NCBI GenBank assembly: GCA_023667285.1
Contig: JAMPAK010000001.1
Location: 1 to 47,131 of the forward strand
Direction: 5' to 3'
Source: Muribaculaceae bacterium
GTDB taxonomy: Bacteria > Bacteroidota > Bacteroidia > Bacteroidales > Muribaculaceae
Length of the DNA: 47,131 nt
How positions within the stretch are numbered: the stretch's first letter is position 1; every line of letters starts with the position of its first letter. Of this stretch, positions 15,327 through 22,746 are shown one piece after another. The position numbers were made by a program, and so were the translations under genes. Below the pieces are notes generated by a model. The model ran no database searches. It was not told where the DNA came from and saw only the letters and a list, made by a program, of their open reading frames with translations.

Positions 15327-15352
15327 TGTGTAGTTGATTTGAAGAATGGACG

Positions 15353-17893
15353 TTATTTGAGGTCTTCCATCTCAAGAGAGGCGAGGATGAAGGGGCCAAC
15401 ACCCTTGGCGTCGTTGGGGCGCTTGGGCTCTGAAATGTAATATTCAAATGATCCGTTGCGGCGCTCTGAAGAACCTCCGCCGAGTCCGGCCACTGCACAG
15501 CAGTCGGTGAGGGTGAGTGTGCCGTCGGTGTTTGTGGTGATGAAGTTGTTGAGGATGCCGTTGTAGGCCTTCACGCCGGCCTCACGATAGGAGTCGGGAA
15601 GGAACCCGAGACGGACGGCGCGGAGGAGATTGTAGCAGAACATGGCTGAGGCTGTCGACTCGCGGTAGTTCTTGCTGCGTCCGCTCTCGTCGACCACCTG
15701 ATACCACACGCCGGTCTGGGGATCCTGATATTTCACGATGCCGTCAGCGATGGATCCGAGGAGTTTGATGAGCTCAGGGCGCTGCGGGTGGTCAGTGGGA
15801 AATTTCTCCAGAACGTCTGTCAGAGCCCAGAAGAACCATCCCTGGGCGCGTCCCCAGCAGTGGCTTGACTGTCCGTTGTCTTTGTCGGCCCAGAACATGT
15901 CCTTTGTCTCGTTCCAGGCATGGCGATAGAGGCCTGTAGCAGGGTCGTAGGTGTGTTTCGCTACGGTGAGGAACTGTCTGGCCACCTCGTCGTAGGCTTC
16001 TTCCTGGGCCTTCCCTTCAAGATGCTTTCCGGCATAGGATGTGAGGAATGGCTGAGCCATGTAAAGGCCGTCGAGCCACATCTGGTTGGGGTAGATGCGT
16101 TTGTGCCAATAGCCGCCGTCCTTTGTCTTGGGCTGAGTGGTGAGCTGGTTGTAGAGGCTTGCGGCAGCGGTGAGCAGACGGGGGTCTTTGTTGATGTCGT
16201 GGGCCTCGAGGAGAAGGGTGCCGTTCTTGATGTCGTCGAGTTTATAGTCAGAAGCCTTGTAAGTGAGGATCTCACCTTCGGGAGTGACGAGGGTGTCGAG
16301 ATATGAGATGGCATAGTCGCGGATGGCTGAGTGGTCATACTTTCGGGCCACGGCCATGAGAGCCTCCATGTCGACTCCGACAGAGTAGCTCCACTTGGGG
16401 CGCTTGCTGTGGTCAGCCTGCCATGAGAGTGGCCAGCGCTTGAGTTCGGAGAGGCTCATGCGCAGTGAGAGGGGCTGGCTCTCGAGACATGGACGTCCAT
16501 TGATGGTAAGGTTGTCGAATATGATGTCGCGGGTGAGTCCCTTGATGGAGTTTCCATCGGTCTTGACGCCAGAGAAGTCGCAGTCCTTCACCTCGATGTT
16601 GTATATGTTGCAGATGTCGTCGAAGCCTTCCATCATGACACCATATTTTGATTCCTTGCAGGTGACGTTCTCGAGGATGACGTTGCGGACGGTGGGGGGA
16701 TATGCTCTCTCACACTGCTCTTTCTTCTCATATACCAGGTTGATTTTCAGGACAGCCTCCTTGCAGCGGCCCACCTGAACGTTTCTCACGAAGATGTCCT
16801 CAATGATGCCGCCACGACAAGAGTTGGTCTTGATGCGGATGACGCGCTCAAGTTCAGGGGAGTCCATGACGCAGTTCTCTACGAAGAGGTTTTTGAATCC
16901 GCCGGAAATCTCGGAGCCTACCACGACACCGCCGTGCCCGTTCTTCATCTGGCAGTTGCGGACGATGACATTCTCAGTGGGGGTTGCAGCGAGACGGCCG
17001 TCGCGGTTGCGTCCGCTCTTGATGGCGATGCAGTCATCGCCGGTGTCGAAGAAGCATCCCTCGATGAGGACGTTCTTGCATGACTCAGGGTCGCAGCCAT
17101 CGCCGTTGGGGCCATCATTCTGGATGTGGACATTCTTGACGGTGAGGTTCTCGCAGAAGAGGGGATGGATCACCCAGAAGGGTGAGCGAAGCAGTGTGAC
17201 ACCCTCGATGAGGACGTTCTTGCACTTGACGGGGTTGACCAGTTGGACGCGCATGCCGTAGCCGTCGCCCATCTTGCGGTCCTCGAGGGGCACGCCCTTC
17301 TCGTTCCATTCCATGAGGATGGGACGTCCGATGCGCTGAGACACAATCCCTTTATTGAACTCGTAGCCGTAGTGTGTCGCTCCACACATGCGCCACCAGT
17401 TGTCGTTAGAGGCTCCGCCGTCGATGACACCCTTGCCGGTTATGGCTATGTTTTCCTGTTCGATGGCATAGAGCATGGGCTGATAGTTGTAGCAATCCAT
17501 GCCTTCCCAGCGAGTGTAGACAAGAGGATATTCCTTGAGGTCGGAGGTAAAGAGGAGTGTGGCGCCCTCCTCAAGGTGGAGGTTGACGTTGCTTTTCAGG
17601 GTGATGGGGCCTGTGAACCATGTCCCCTTGGGGATGATGACACGGCCGCCACCCTCAGATGAGCAGCGGTCTATGACCTTGTTTATAAGTTCGGTGTAGA
17701 GATAGCCGGGTGTCTTTGACACTTTGCCGTAGTCGAGGAGCCGATAGTCCTTGTCGCGAAACTCAGGGGCTTTGATCTGGCTCTCCACGGCGGGATAGAT
17801 TGAGTCCCAGGCCACTTTGGGTGAGATCATTCCCTGGGCATAGGATGCAAGCCCGAGGAGACAAGCCACAATCAGCAGTGCTGTTTTTTTCAT
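15353..17893 (-). CDS. Pectin-degrading fusion enzyme: GH28 polygalacturonase plus GH105 unsaturated glucuronyl/galacturonyl hydrolase
   Basis: This 846-residue secreted protein has a signal peptide (LLIVACLLGLASYAQG). Residues about 40-480 are a GH28 right-handed beta-helix: NGDGCD, then GDDCIAIKSG with the Asp pair at 286-287, GHGGVVVGSE, and the RIK motif in VIRIKTNS. These are the active-site motifs of polygalacturonases. Residues about 500-846 are a GH105-like (alpha/alpha)6 domain with PNQMWLDGLYMAQPFL, SSHCWGRAQGWFFWAL and ESTASAMFCYNLLRA, the type that removes unsaturated uronic acid left by pectate or rhamnogalacturonan lyases. One chain could thus both cut and trim pectic oligomers. 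It is monocistronic with its own promoter and terminator. Confidence 0.88.
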   Translation of the reverse strand: MKKTALLIVACLLGLASYAQGMISPKVAWDSIYPAVESQIKAPEFRDKDYRLLDYGKVSKTPGYLYTELINKVIDRCSSEGGGRVIIPKGTWFTGPITLKSNVNLHLEEGATLLFTSDLKEYPLVYTRWEGMDCYNYQPMLYAIEQENIAITGKGVIDGGASNDNWWRMCGATHYGYEFNKGIVSQRIGRPILMEWNEKGVPLEDRKMGDGYGMRVQLVNPVKCKNVLIEGVTLLRSPFWVIHPLFCENLTVKNVHIQNDGPNGDGCDPESCKNVLIEGCFFDTGDDCIAIKSGRNRDGRLAATPTENVIVRNCQMKNGHGGVVVGSEISGGFKNLFVENCVMDSPELERVIRIKTNSCRGGIIEDIFVRNVQVGRCKEAVLKINLVYEKKEQCERAYPPTVRNVILENVTCKESKYGVMMEGFDDICNIYNIEVKDCDFSGVKTDGNSIKGLTRDIIFDNLTINGRPCLESQPLSLRMSLSELKRWPLSWQADHSKRPKWSYSVGVDMEALMAVARKYDHSAIRDYAISYLDTLVTPEGEILTYKASDYKLDDIKNGTLLLEAHDINKDPRLLTAAASLYNQLTTQPKTKDGGYWHKRIYPNQMWLDGLYMAQPFLTSYAGKHLEGKAQEEAYDEVARQFLTVAKHTYDPATGLYRHAWNETKDMFWADKDNGQSSHCWGRAQGWFFWALTDVLEKFPTDHPQRPELIKLLGSIADGIVKYQDPQTGVWYQVVDESGRSKNYRESTASAMFCYNLLRAVRLGFLPDSYREAGVKAYNGILNNFITTNTDGTLTLTDCCAVAGLGGGSSERRNGSFEYYISEPKRPNDAKGVGPFILASLEMEDLK

Positions 17894-17924
17894 GGAATAA
17901 TAGTTTGAGGTTACACTTTGGGGG

Positions 17925-17932
17925 CAAAGATA
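17925..17932 (-). promoter_or_regulatory. -7 element upstream of the pectinase gene
   Basis: TATCTTTG on the minus strand matches TAnnTTTG exactly and lies 31 bases from the start codon. No clear TTG is seen 19-20 bases upstream, so the promoter may need an activator. Confidence 0.5.
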
Positions 17933-17967
17933 CGAAAAATGGATGGAAAAACCTTGAGGCAGACATA

Positions 17968-18127
17968 TAAAAACCCGGAGCCGTCTTCATCGCGAGGGCG
18001 GCTCCGGAGTCTTGAATCTAACGTTTGTGAAAACTTTCTCTAATCTGTCTATCTATAAAAACCTAAATTCTTTTTACCCCAACGTGTGTACCTGTTTGTA
18101 TCTGTAAGTGATATAATCCATGTTTGA
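17968..18127 (-). ncRNA. Candidate small RNA or conditional leader
   Basis: The 17894-18295 gap holds no convincing ORF. On the minus strand a complete promoter (TTG-N20-TAATTTTG, 18163-18133) would start a transcript near 18127. About 160 bases later there is a strong terminator (stem CCGGAGCCG/CGGCTCCGG, then GTTTTTAT). I cannot assign it to a known family. Alternatives are a leader of the downstream pectinase gene controlled by termination, or two unconnected signals. Confidence 0.45.
17975..18007 (-). terminator. Terminator with U-tract upstream of the pectinase promoter
   Basis: A 9-base GC-rich stem CCGGAGCCG/CGGCTCCGG with a 15-base loop, then GTTTTTATATG on the minus strand. It lies upstream of the pectinase promoter. 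Confidence 0.8.
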
Positions 18128-18132
18128 CGGTG

Positions 18133-18163
18133 CAAAATTAGGGCTTGCGCCACAAAGGAGCAA
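18133..18163 (-). promoter_or_regulatory. Orphan promoter inside the intergenic gap
   Basis: TTG (18163-18161), 20 bases, then TAATTTTG (18140-18133): both elements and spacing match the other promoters in the window. The -33 element lies within the right arm of the hairpin at 18141-18167. Confidence 0.55.
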
Positions 18164-18167
18164 GCCC
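18141..18167 (-). terminator. Hairpin after the DUF6377 regulator gene
   Basis: Stem GGGCTTGC/GCAAGCCC with an 11-base loop, followed on the minus strand by TAATTTTG. It is about 130 bases past the regulator stop. The U-tract is weak, and the hairpin overlaps the orphan promoter. Confidence 0.45.
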
Positions 18168-18295
18168 ATATACCGGATATATAAACAATCTAAAAGAAAT
18201 ATAAATCTCAATCTACAGAGCCACAGATATTTGCCAATCTGAAATCTTAGGGTTTATCTAAGTCTCAAATTAGATTTTCTGCCTCGAAAATCAGC

Positions 18296-19879
18296 TCATG
18301 TAGGACTTACATTGCCTATCTTGTGGAGGTCTTCCTCGAAGGTGGCGCGGTTGATGGCGCGTGTGCGCAGTTTGTTGCGGTAAGTGTATATGGTGTTAGT
18401 TGTGATTCCGAGGAAACGTGCTATGACGGATGCGTCCTCGATGCCCAGGCGGCTCATGGCAGCCACGCGCAGTTCGGTTGTGAGGACTCCCGGCTCAGTG
18501 ACAATCTGCTTGTCGGGCTGAAGGAGACCGTTGACCTGAGAGACAAAGTCAGGGAAGAGCTGGAGGAGGGCCTCGTCGAATACGTCATAGAATTTCTTGC
18601 GAGCGTCCTCAAAGACCTTGCCTGACTTAAGAAATGTCATGAGGTCTTCGGCCTGTCCGGCTGTGAGTTTGCGGCGGCAGGTCTTGTTGTAATCCTCGAG
18701 TATCTCAATGTAACTTGAACTGAGGTTCATGAACTCGGAGATGTAGGTCTCCTTGGCCATGTTGGCGCGGGCGAGCTGCTCCTCAGTCTTCTTGAGGTCG
18801 GCCACCTGACGGCGTTTGTCGAGGGTCATCCTGATTACGAAGATGAGGAGGATGACAAGGATCAGCACACCGAAGCCCAGGAAGTAGAACTTCTGGTCTT
18901 TACGGCTGTCCACCACTTTGCTGACCTCCATGTAGGCATCGTTGATGCGCATGAGGTTGAAGTTCTCACCACCCTGAACCGCTTTCTCAAGTGCGAGCGC
19001 TAGATACCGGTGGGCGCGGCTGCTCTGCCCGAGACGGTACAGAAGTTCGCCGAGCCTAAGGAGAGCAACCCCCTCCATGTTGGTGCGGTAGACGTTTGAG
19101 AGAGATGCGAGGGCATAGTTGTAGATGGCCTCATCGTTGTTGCCGGTGAAACGGTAGTATTCACCGAGGGTCACGGCCGCACGGTTGAACTCATAGTCAT
19201 ATATGCTGGCTTTGTTGAGGCAGTCGTGGAATGTGGCGGCCATAAGCTGGGACTTCCCTTCGCATAGGTATGTGATTCCCTGGGCGAAATAATAGTCTGG
19301 CGACTCCGGCTCGGCCAGCTCAGCCCAGCGCCGGGCATATTTGAGTCCGGTTGTCATGTTCTCGTCTGTCACAGGTGAATACTCGTAGAAGGCACCCATT
19401 GTGACGCAGATAATGGCGAAATTGCGGTTGAACATCAGCTCAGTCTCCGGCCTGACCCCTACATCCTCAATGTGTTGCAGGGCAAGGAGCGCCTCGTGGA
19501 CGGCGCCACCGTTGAAGTAGGCTCTGGCACGGTTGATGAGAAACTTCTGTGCCATGACTGAGTCTTTTGTCTCGATGCAGAGCTCGAAGCCGCGGTTGCA
19601 TGCGACAATGGTGGAGTCGACGGAAAACTCGCTGTATACCTCAGAGAGGTCAAAGTAGTGATCGGCGAGTTGGGCGGGGTCTTCGGTGTGGCGGATGAGA
19701 GAACGGATTGAGTCAGCCTTCGCACGACGTTTAGAAGCATAAATATGCCTCTCCCCCAATGCTTTATCGAGGAGATGTATGATTCCTTCCTTTGAGGTGG
19801 GAATTTTGTCGGGCGGTTGTGCGCATAGACTGAAGACGAAGCACTGTGCAAGCACAAGCAGCAGGATATGTCGTTTCAT
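18296..19879 (-). CDS. DUF6377-type membrane-bound regulator (TPR sensor, membrane helix, HTH)
   Basis: This 527-residue protein starts with a signal peptide (HILLLVLAQCFVFSLCAQ). Residues about 30-320 are helical, TPR-like repeats, expected in the periplasm. A membrane helix (FLGFGVLILVILLIFVIRM) lies at about 331-352, then a coiled segment rich in Lys, Glu and Arg, and a C-terminal helix-turn-helix at about 480-508 (SVIARFLGITTNTIYTYRNK) like those of LuxR-type regulators. This layout matches DUF6377 proteins of Bacteroidales. It would sense an envelope signal and act on DNA at the inner face. Its targets are unknown; the nearest candidates are the pectinase gene or itself. Confidence 0.78.
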   Translation of the reverse strand: MKRHILLLVLAQCFVFSLCAQPPDKIPTSKEGIIHLLDKALGERHIYASKRRAKADSIRSLIRHTEDPAQLADHYFDLSEVYSEFSVDSTIVACNRGFELCIETKDSVMAQKFLINRARAYFNGGAVHEALLALQHIEDVGVRPETELMFNRNFAIICVTMGAFYEYSPVTDENMTTGLKYARRWAELAEPESPDYYFAQGITYLCEGKSQLMAATFHDCLNKASIYDYEFNRAAVTLGEYYRFTGNNDEAIYNYALASLSNVYRTNMEGVALLRLGELLYRLGQSSRAHRYLALALEKAVQGGENFNLMRINDAYMEVSKVVDSRKDQKFYFLGFGVLILVILLIFVIRMTLDKRRQVADLKKTEEQLARANMAKETYISEFMNLSSSYIEILEDYNKTCRRKLTAGQAEDLMTFLKSGKVFEDARKKFYDVFDEALLQLFPDFVSQVNGLLQPDKQIVTEPGVLTTELRVAAMSRLGIEDASVIARFLGITTNTIYTYRNKLRTRAINRATFEEDLHKIGNVSPT

Positions 19880-19935
19880 GTGTTTGAAGAGGAGGGGGCT
19901 TGTAAGCGGGGCTTGGTAAGTATCTGTGTACTAGG

Positions 19936-19994
19936 GTAGAGAGATGGTGTGTAGAGAGACGAGAAGAGGTCGCCGGGGAACTGACGTAGAGAGA
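19936..19994. repeat. Three copies of GTAGAGAGA in the leader of the DUF6377 gene
   Basis: Exact copies start at 19936, 19951 and 19986, between the regulator start codon (19879) and its promoter-like box (20046-20053). On the transcript they read TCTCTCTAC. Otherwise I see nothing coding in the 19880-20128 gap. Confidence 0.4.
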
Positions 19995-20045
19995 CGCCGA
20001 GCCGCTGACGGGTGGTCAGAAGGACAGGCGCGATTAAGGGTATTG

Positions 20046-20053
20046 CAAAGTTA
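20046..20053 (-). promoter_or_regulatory. -7 element for the DUF6377 gene
   Basis: TAACTTTG on the minus strand matches TAnnTTTG. No TTG at the usual spacing is evident. It would give a leader of about 160 bases. Confidence 0.4.
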
Positions 20054-20128
20054 GGGAATTATTTCTGCAATATGGGAGGGAAAGATGTTAAAAAGTCGTA
20101 AATGATTCACTTATACCAAGCCGCGCTA

Positions 20129-20980
20129 TTACTGCTGAGGGAAGCGTCCTGTGCGGAGTCCGGAGCGGAGGGCCTCCATGCGCTGAGCGGATGTGCCGTG
20201 CGTGAATGAGTCTGGGACGGCATAGCCGCGGGCTTTCTTCTGTAGATAGTCGTCGCCGATTTTCTGTGCGGCGTCGATTGCCTCCTCGAGGTCTCCATCC
20301 TCGAGCGAGCCGAACATCAGGTTGTCGTGATGAGCCCACACCCCTGCATAATAATCGGCCTGGAGCTCGATGGCCACACTGAGTCTGTTTGCGTCAGCCT
20401 CGCTCATGCGGCTCATGCGGGCGTGTGCATCTCCCAGGGTGCCAAGAAGATGCTGCACATGATGACCCACCTCGTGAGCAATGACGTAGGCGTAAGCAAA
20501 GTCTCCGTCGGCGCCAAGGTCGCGTCTCATGTTGGCAAAGAAGGAGAGGTCGATGTAGAGTTTCTCATCGGCCGAGCAATAGAAGGGGCCTGTGGACGAC
20601 GATGCGTTGCCGCAGCCGGAGCGGACGGCGTCTGTGAACAGCACTAGCGTTGGTGGCTCATACTCAAGTCCCTGCTCGGCAAAGAGTTTTGTCCAGACAT
20701 CTTCCGTTCCTGCAAGAATCTTGCGCGAGAACTCGGCCAGTTCCTCCTCCTGCTCAGAGGGGGTGTAGTCAGAGGCCATCTCGGTCGAAGTGTCGCCGCC
20801 CATCAGCTGACCGCCGGCCGATGACAGTATGTCGAGCGGGCTTCCTCCTGATATCCATGCTATTATCGCTGCGATGATGACGGCCCCTATGCCGCCGCCT
20901 ATCTTCAGTCCGGGACCTCCACCGCGACGCCCACGCTGGTCGCTGACGTTGGAACTCTCACGTCGTCCGTTCAGATTCAT
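20129..20980 (-). CDS. Neutral zinc metallopeptidase (YpfJ/PF04228 type)
   Basis: The start at 20980 (MNLNGRRESS) gives 284 residues; the frame is open to 21061, but that would overlap the divergent promoters. The order is a basic Gly/Arg-rich N-terminus, a membrane helix at about 30-44 (GIGAVIIAAIIAWISG), an extracytoplasmic domain with YCSADEKLYIDLSFF, the zinc motif HEVGHH at 169-174, and the ending SFTHGTSAQRMEALRSGL. These are hallmarks of the putative neutral zinc metallopeptidase family. The substrate is not known. It is divergent from the C69 dipeptidase gene. Confidence 0.88.
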   Translation of the reverse strand: MNLNGRRESSNVSDQRGRRGGGPGLKIGGGIGAVIIAAIIAWISGGSPLDILSSAGGQLMGGDTSTEMASDYTPSEQEEELAEFSRKILAGTEDVWTKLFAEQGLEYEPPTLVLFTDAVRSGCGNASSSTGPFYCSADEKLYIDLSFFANMRRDLGADGDFAYAYVIAHEVGHHVQHLLGTLGDAHARMSRMSEADANRLSVAIELQADYYAGVWAHHDNLMFGSLEDGDLEEAIDAAQKIGDDYLQKKARGYAVPDSFTHGTSAQRMEALRSGLRTGRFPQQ

Positions 20981-21030
20981 TGCCTTATGAGTTTTTTGTT
21001 GAGTGTATGTATGTCGAATCGCGTTGGTGA

Positions 21031-21061
21031 CAAAGGTAGTGAAAAGATGTGAAATCTTCAA
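21031..21061 (-). promoter_or_regulatory. Promoter of the zinc metallopeptidase gene
   Basis: On the minus strand TTG (21061-21059), 20-base spacer, TACCTTTG (21038-21031), exact to consensus. It is back to back with the C69 promoter, about 20 bases away. Confidence 0.7.
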
Positions 21062-21080
21062 GAATCTGCAAAAAAATCGC

Positions 21081-21088
21081 TATTTTTG
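21081..21088 (+). promoter_or_regulatory. -7 element for the C69 dipeptidase operon
   Basis: TATTTTTG matches TAnnTTTG and lies 23 bases before the chosen ATG at 21112. The -33 region has no clear TTG. Confidence 0.5.
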
Positions 21089-21111
21089 CAACATATATCA
21101 GTAAACAGCAG

Positions 21112-22746
21112 ATGAAATTAGCAACTACACTAACGGCTCTGGCCATGGCCGTCCCCTCGTGGGTGATGGCCTGCACAAGTCTGGTGGCAGGAAAGAACGC
21201 CACCCCTGATGGCTCGGTGCTTGTCACCTATGCCGCTGACTCCCATACCCTCTATGGCGAACTCTACAACACTCCCGGAGGCAAGCATCAGCCCGGTGAG
21301 ATGAGAAAAGTCGTCGAGTGGGACACGGGTAAGTATCTTGGTGAGATTCCACAGGCTGAGGTGACATATACGACCCTCGGCAATATGAACGAACATGGAC
21401 TCACGATTGTGGAGAGCACATGGGGCGGCCGCGAGGAACTGGCTGATACAACAGGGCTTATAGACTATGGCTCGCTTATCTACATCACTCTCGAGCGCGC
21501 CAAGACGGCACCTGAGGCTCTCAAGATAATGACCGATCTTGTCAACGAGTATGGCTACTGCTCCGAGGGAGAGTCGTTTACCATCGCTGACCCCAACGAG
21601 GTGTGGATCATGGAGATGATAGGCAAGGGTGGAAAGGAGAAGGGTGCTGTTTGGGTGGCCCGCAGGGTGCCTGACGACTGCATCTCAGGCCATGCCAACT
21701 TCCCACGCATCCATCGCTTCCCGCTTAAGGATAAGGAGAACTGCATCTATTCGCCGGATGTGATAGACTTTGCACGCAAGATGGGTTATTATGACGGGAA
21801 AGACGAGGATTTCTCATTCTCGACGGCCTATGGAGTCATCGACGGCACAGCAACCCGTGGATGTGACGGGCGTGTGTGGAGCTATTTCAACCGATTTGCC
21901 GACGGAATGGACAAGTATCTGCCCTGGATTCTTGAGTCGGAGGGGGAGGTGATGCCCTTCTGTGTAAAGCCTGACCGCAAGGTGAGCGTCAACGATATGA
22001 AGTGGGCCATGCGCGACCACTTTGAGGACACACCCATGGATATGACCAAGGATGTGGGAGCCGGCCCCTATAAAGTGCCTTACCGCTGGAGGCCCATGAC
22101 ATTCAAGGTGGATGGCGTGGAGTATCTCAACGAGCGCGCCACCGCCACACAGCAGACTGGTTTCTCGCTTGTCTCTCAGATGAATGCCTCTCATCCTGAG
22201 GGGATGAAGGGGATCCTCTGGTTTGGGGTTGACGACACCAATACATGTGTCTATGTCCCGGTCTACAGTGCTGTGACAAAGGTGCCCCGGGAGTTTGCCG
22301 TGGGCAACGGGGATATCCTGACCCTCTCGTGGGATGCAGCCTTCTGGGTGAACAACTATGTGGCCAATCAGGCTTACAACCGTTATTCTCAGATGATTCC
22401 TGACATCAGGCGTGTCCAGAAGGCCGAAGAGAGCCGTCTGGAGGCTGAGGTCGACTCGCTCAAGACTGTCCTTGCCTCTGTTAGTCCCGCTGAGGCGGCT
22501 GAGGCTCTGCAGGCTCACACGGAGATGGCATCCGCGCGCTATCTGAAGAACTATAAGGCGCTGGGCGACTATCTGTTTGTGAAATATCTCGATGGTAATG
22601 TGAAACGCGAGAAGGATGGGGAATTTGAGCGCACCCCTGAGGGGATGTGTCCGTCGCCAATGTTCCCCGGATATGATGAGCGTTACTATCGCGCCATTGT
22701 CAACGATACCGGCGACCATCTGAAGGTCAAGGAATTCAAGGATTGA
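21112..22746 (+). CDS. C69 family dipeptidase (PepD-like)
   Basis: The start at 21112 gives 544 residues with a signal-like segment ending in MA and then Cys21 (MACTSLVAGKNATPDGS). In C69 Ntn-hydrolases this Cys becomes the N-terminal nucleophile after cleavage. The next motifs, MNEHGLTIVESTWGGRE and GYCSEGESFTIADPNEVWIM, are typical of the family, which cuts dipeptides. The 21 codons upstream of 21112 would hide the signal, so they were not used. The stop overlaps the helicase start by one base (TGATG), so the genes are probably co-transcribed. Confidence 0.9.
   Translation: MKLATTLTALAMAVPSWVMACTSLVAGKNATPDGSVLVTYAADSHTLYGELYNTPGGKHQPGEMRKVVEWDTGKYLGEIPQAEVTYTTLGNMNEHGLTIVESTWGGREELADTTGLIDYGSLIYITLERAKTAPEALKIMTDLVNEYGYCSEGESFTIADPNEVWIMEMIGKGGKEKGAVWVARRVPDDCISGHANFPRIHRFPLKDKENCIYSPDVIDFARKMGYYDGKDEDFSFSTAYGVIDGTATRGCDGRVWSYFNRFADGMDKYLPWILESEGEVMPFCVKPDRKVSVNDMKWAMRDHFEDTPMDMTKDVGAGPYKVPYRWRPMTFKVDGVEYLNERATATQQTGFSLVSQMNASHPEGMKGILWFGVDDTNTCVYVPVYSAVTKVPREFAVGNGDILTLSWDAAFWVNNYVANQAYNRYSQMIPDIRRVQKAEESRLEAEVDSLKTVLASVSPAEAAEALQAHTEMASARYLKNYKALGDYLFVKYLDGNVKREKDGEFERTPEGMCPSPMFPGYDERYYRAIVNDTGDHLKVKEFKD

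Noticed and set aside
21814-22719. Minus-strand 301-residue ORF opposite the C69 dipeptidase
   Set aside because: Its His- and Leu-rich composition is typical of a reverse frame, and it is fully covered by a gene with clear family motifs.
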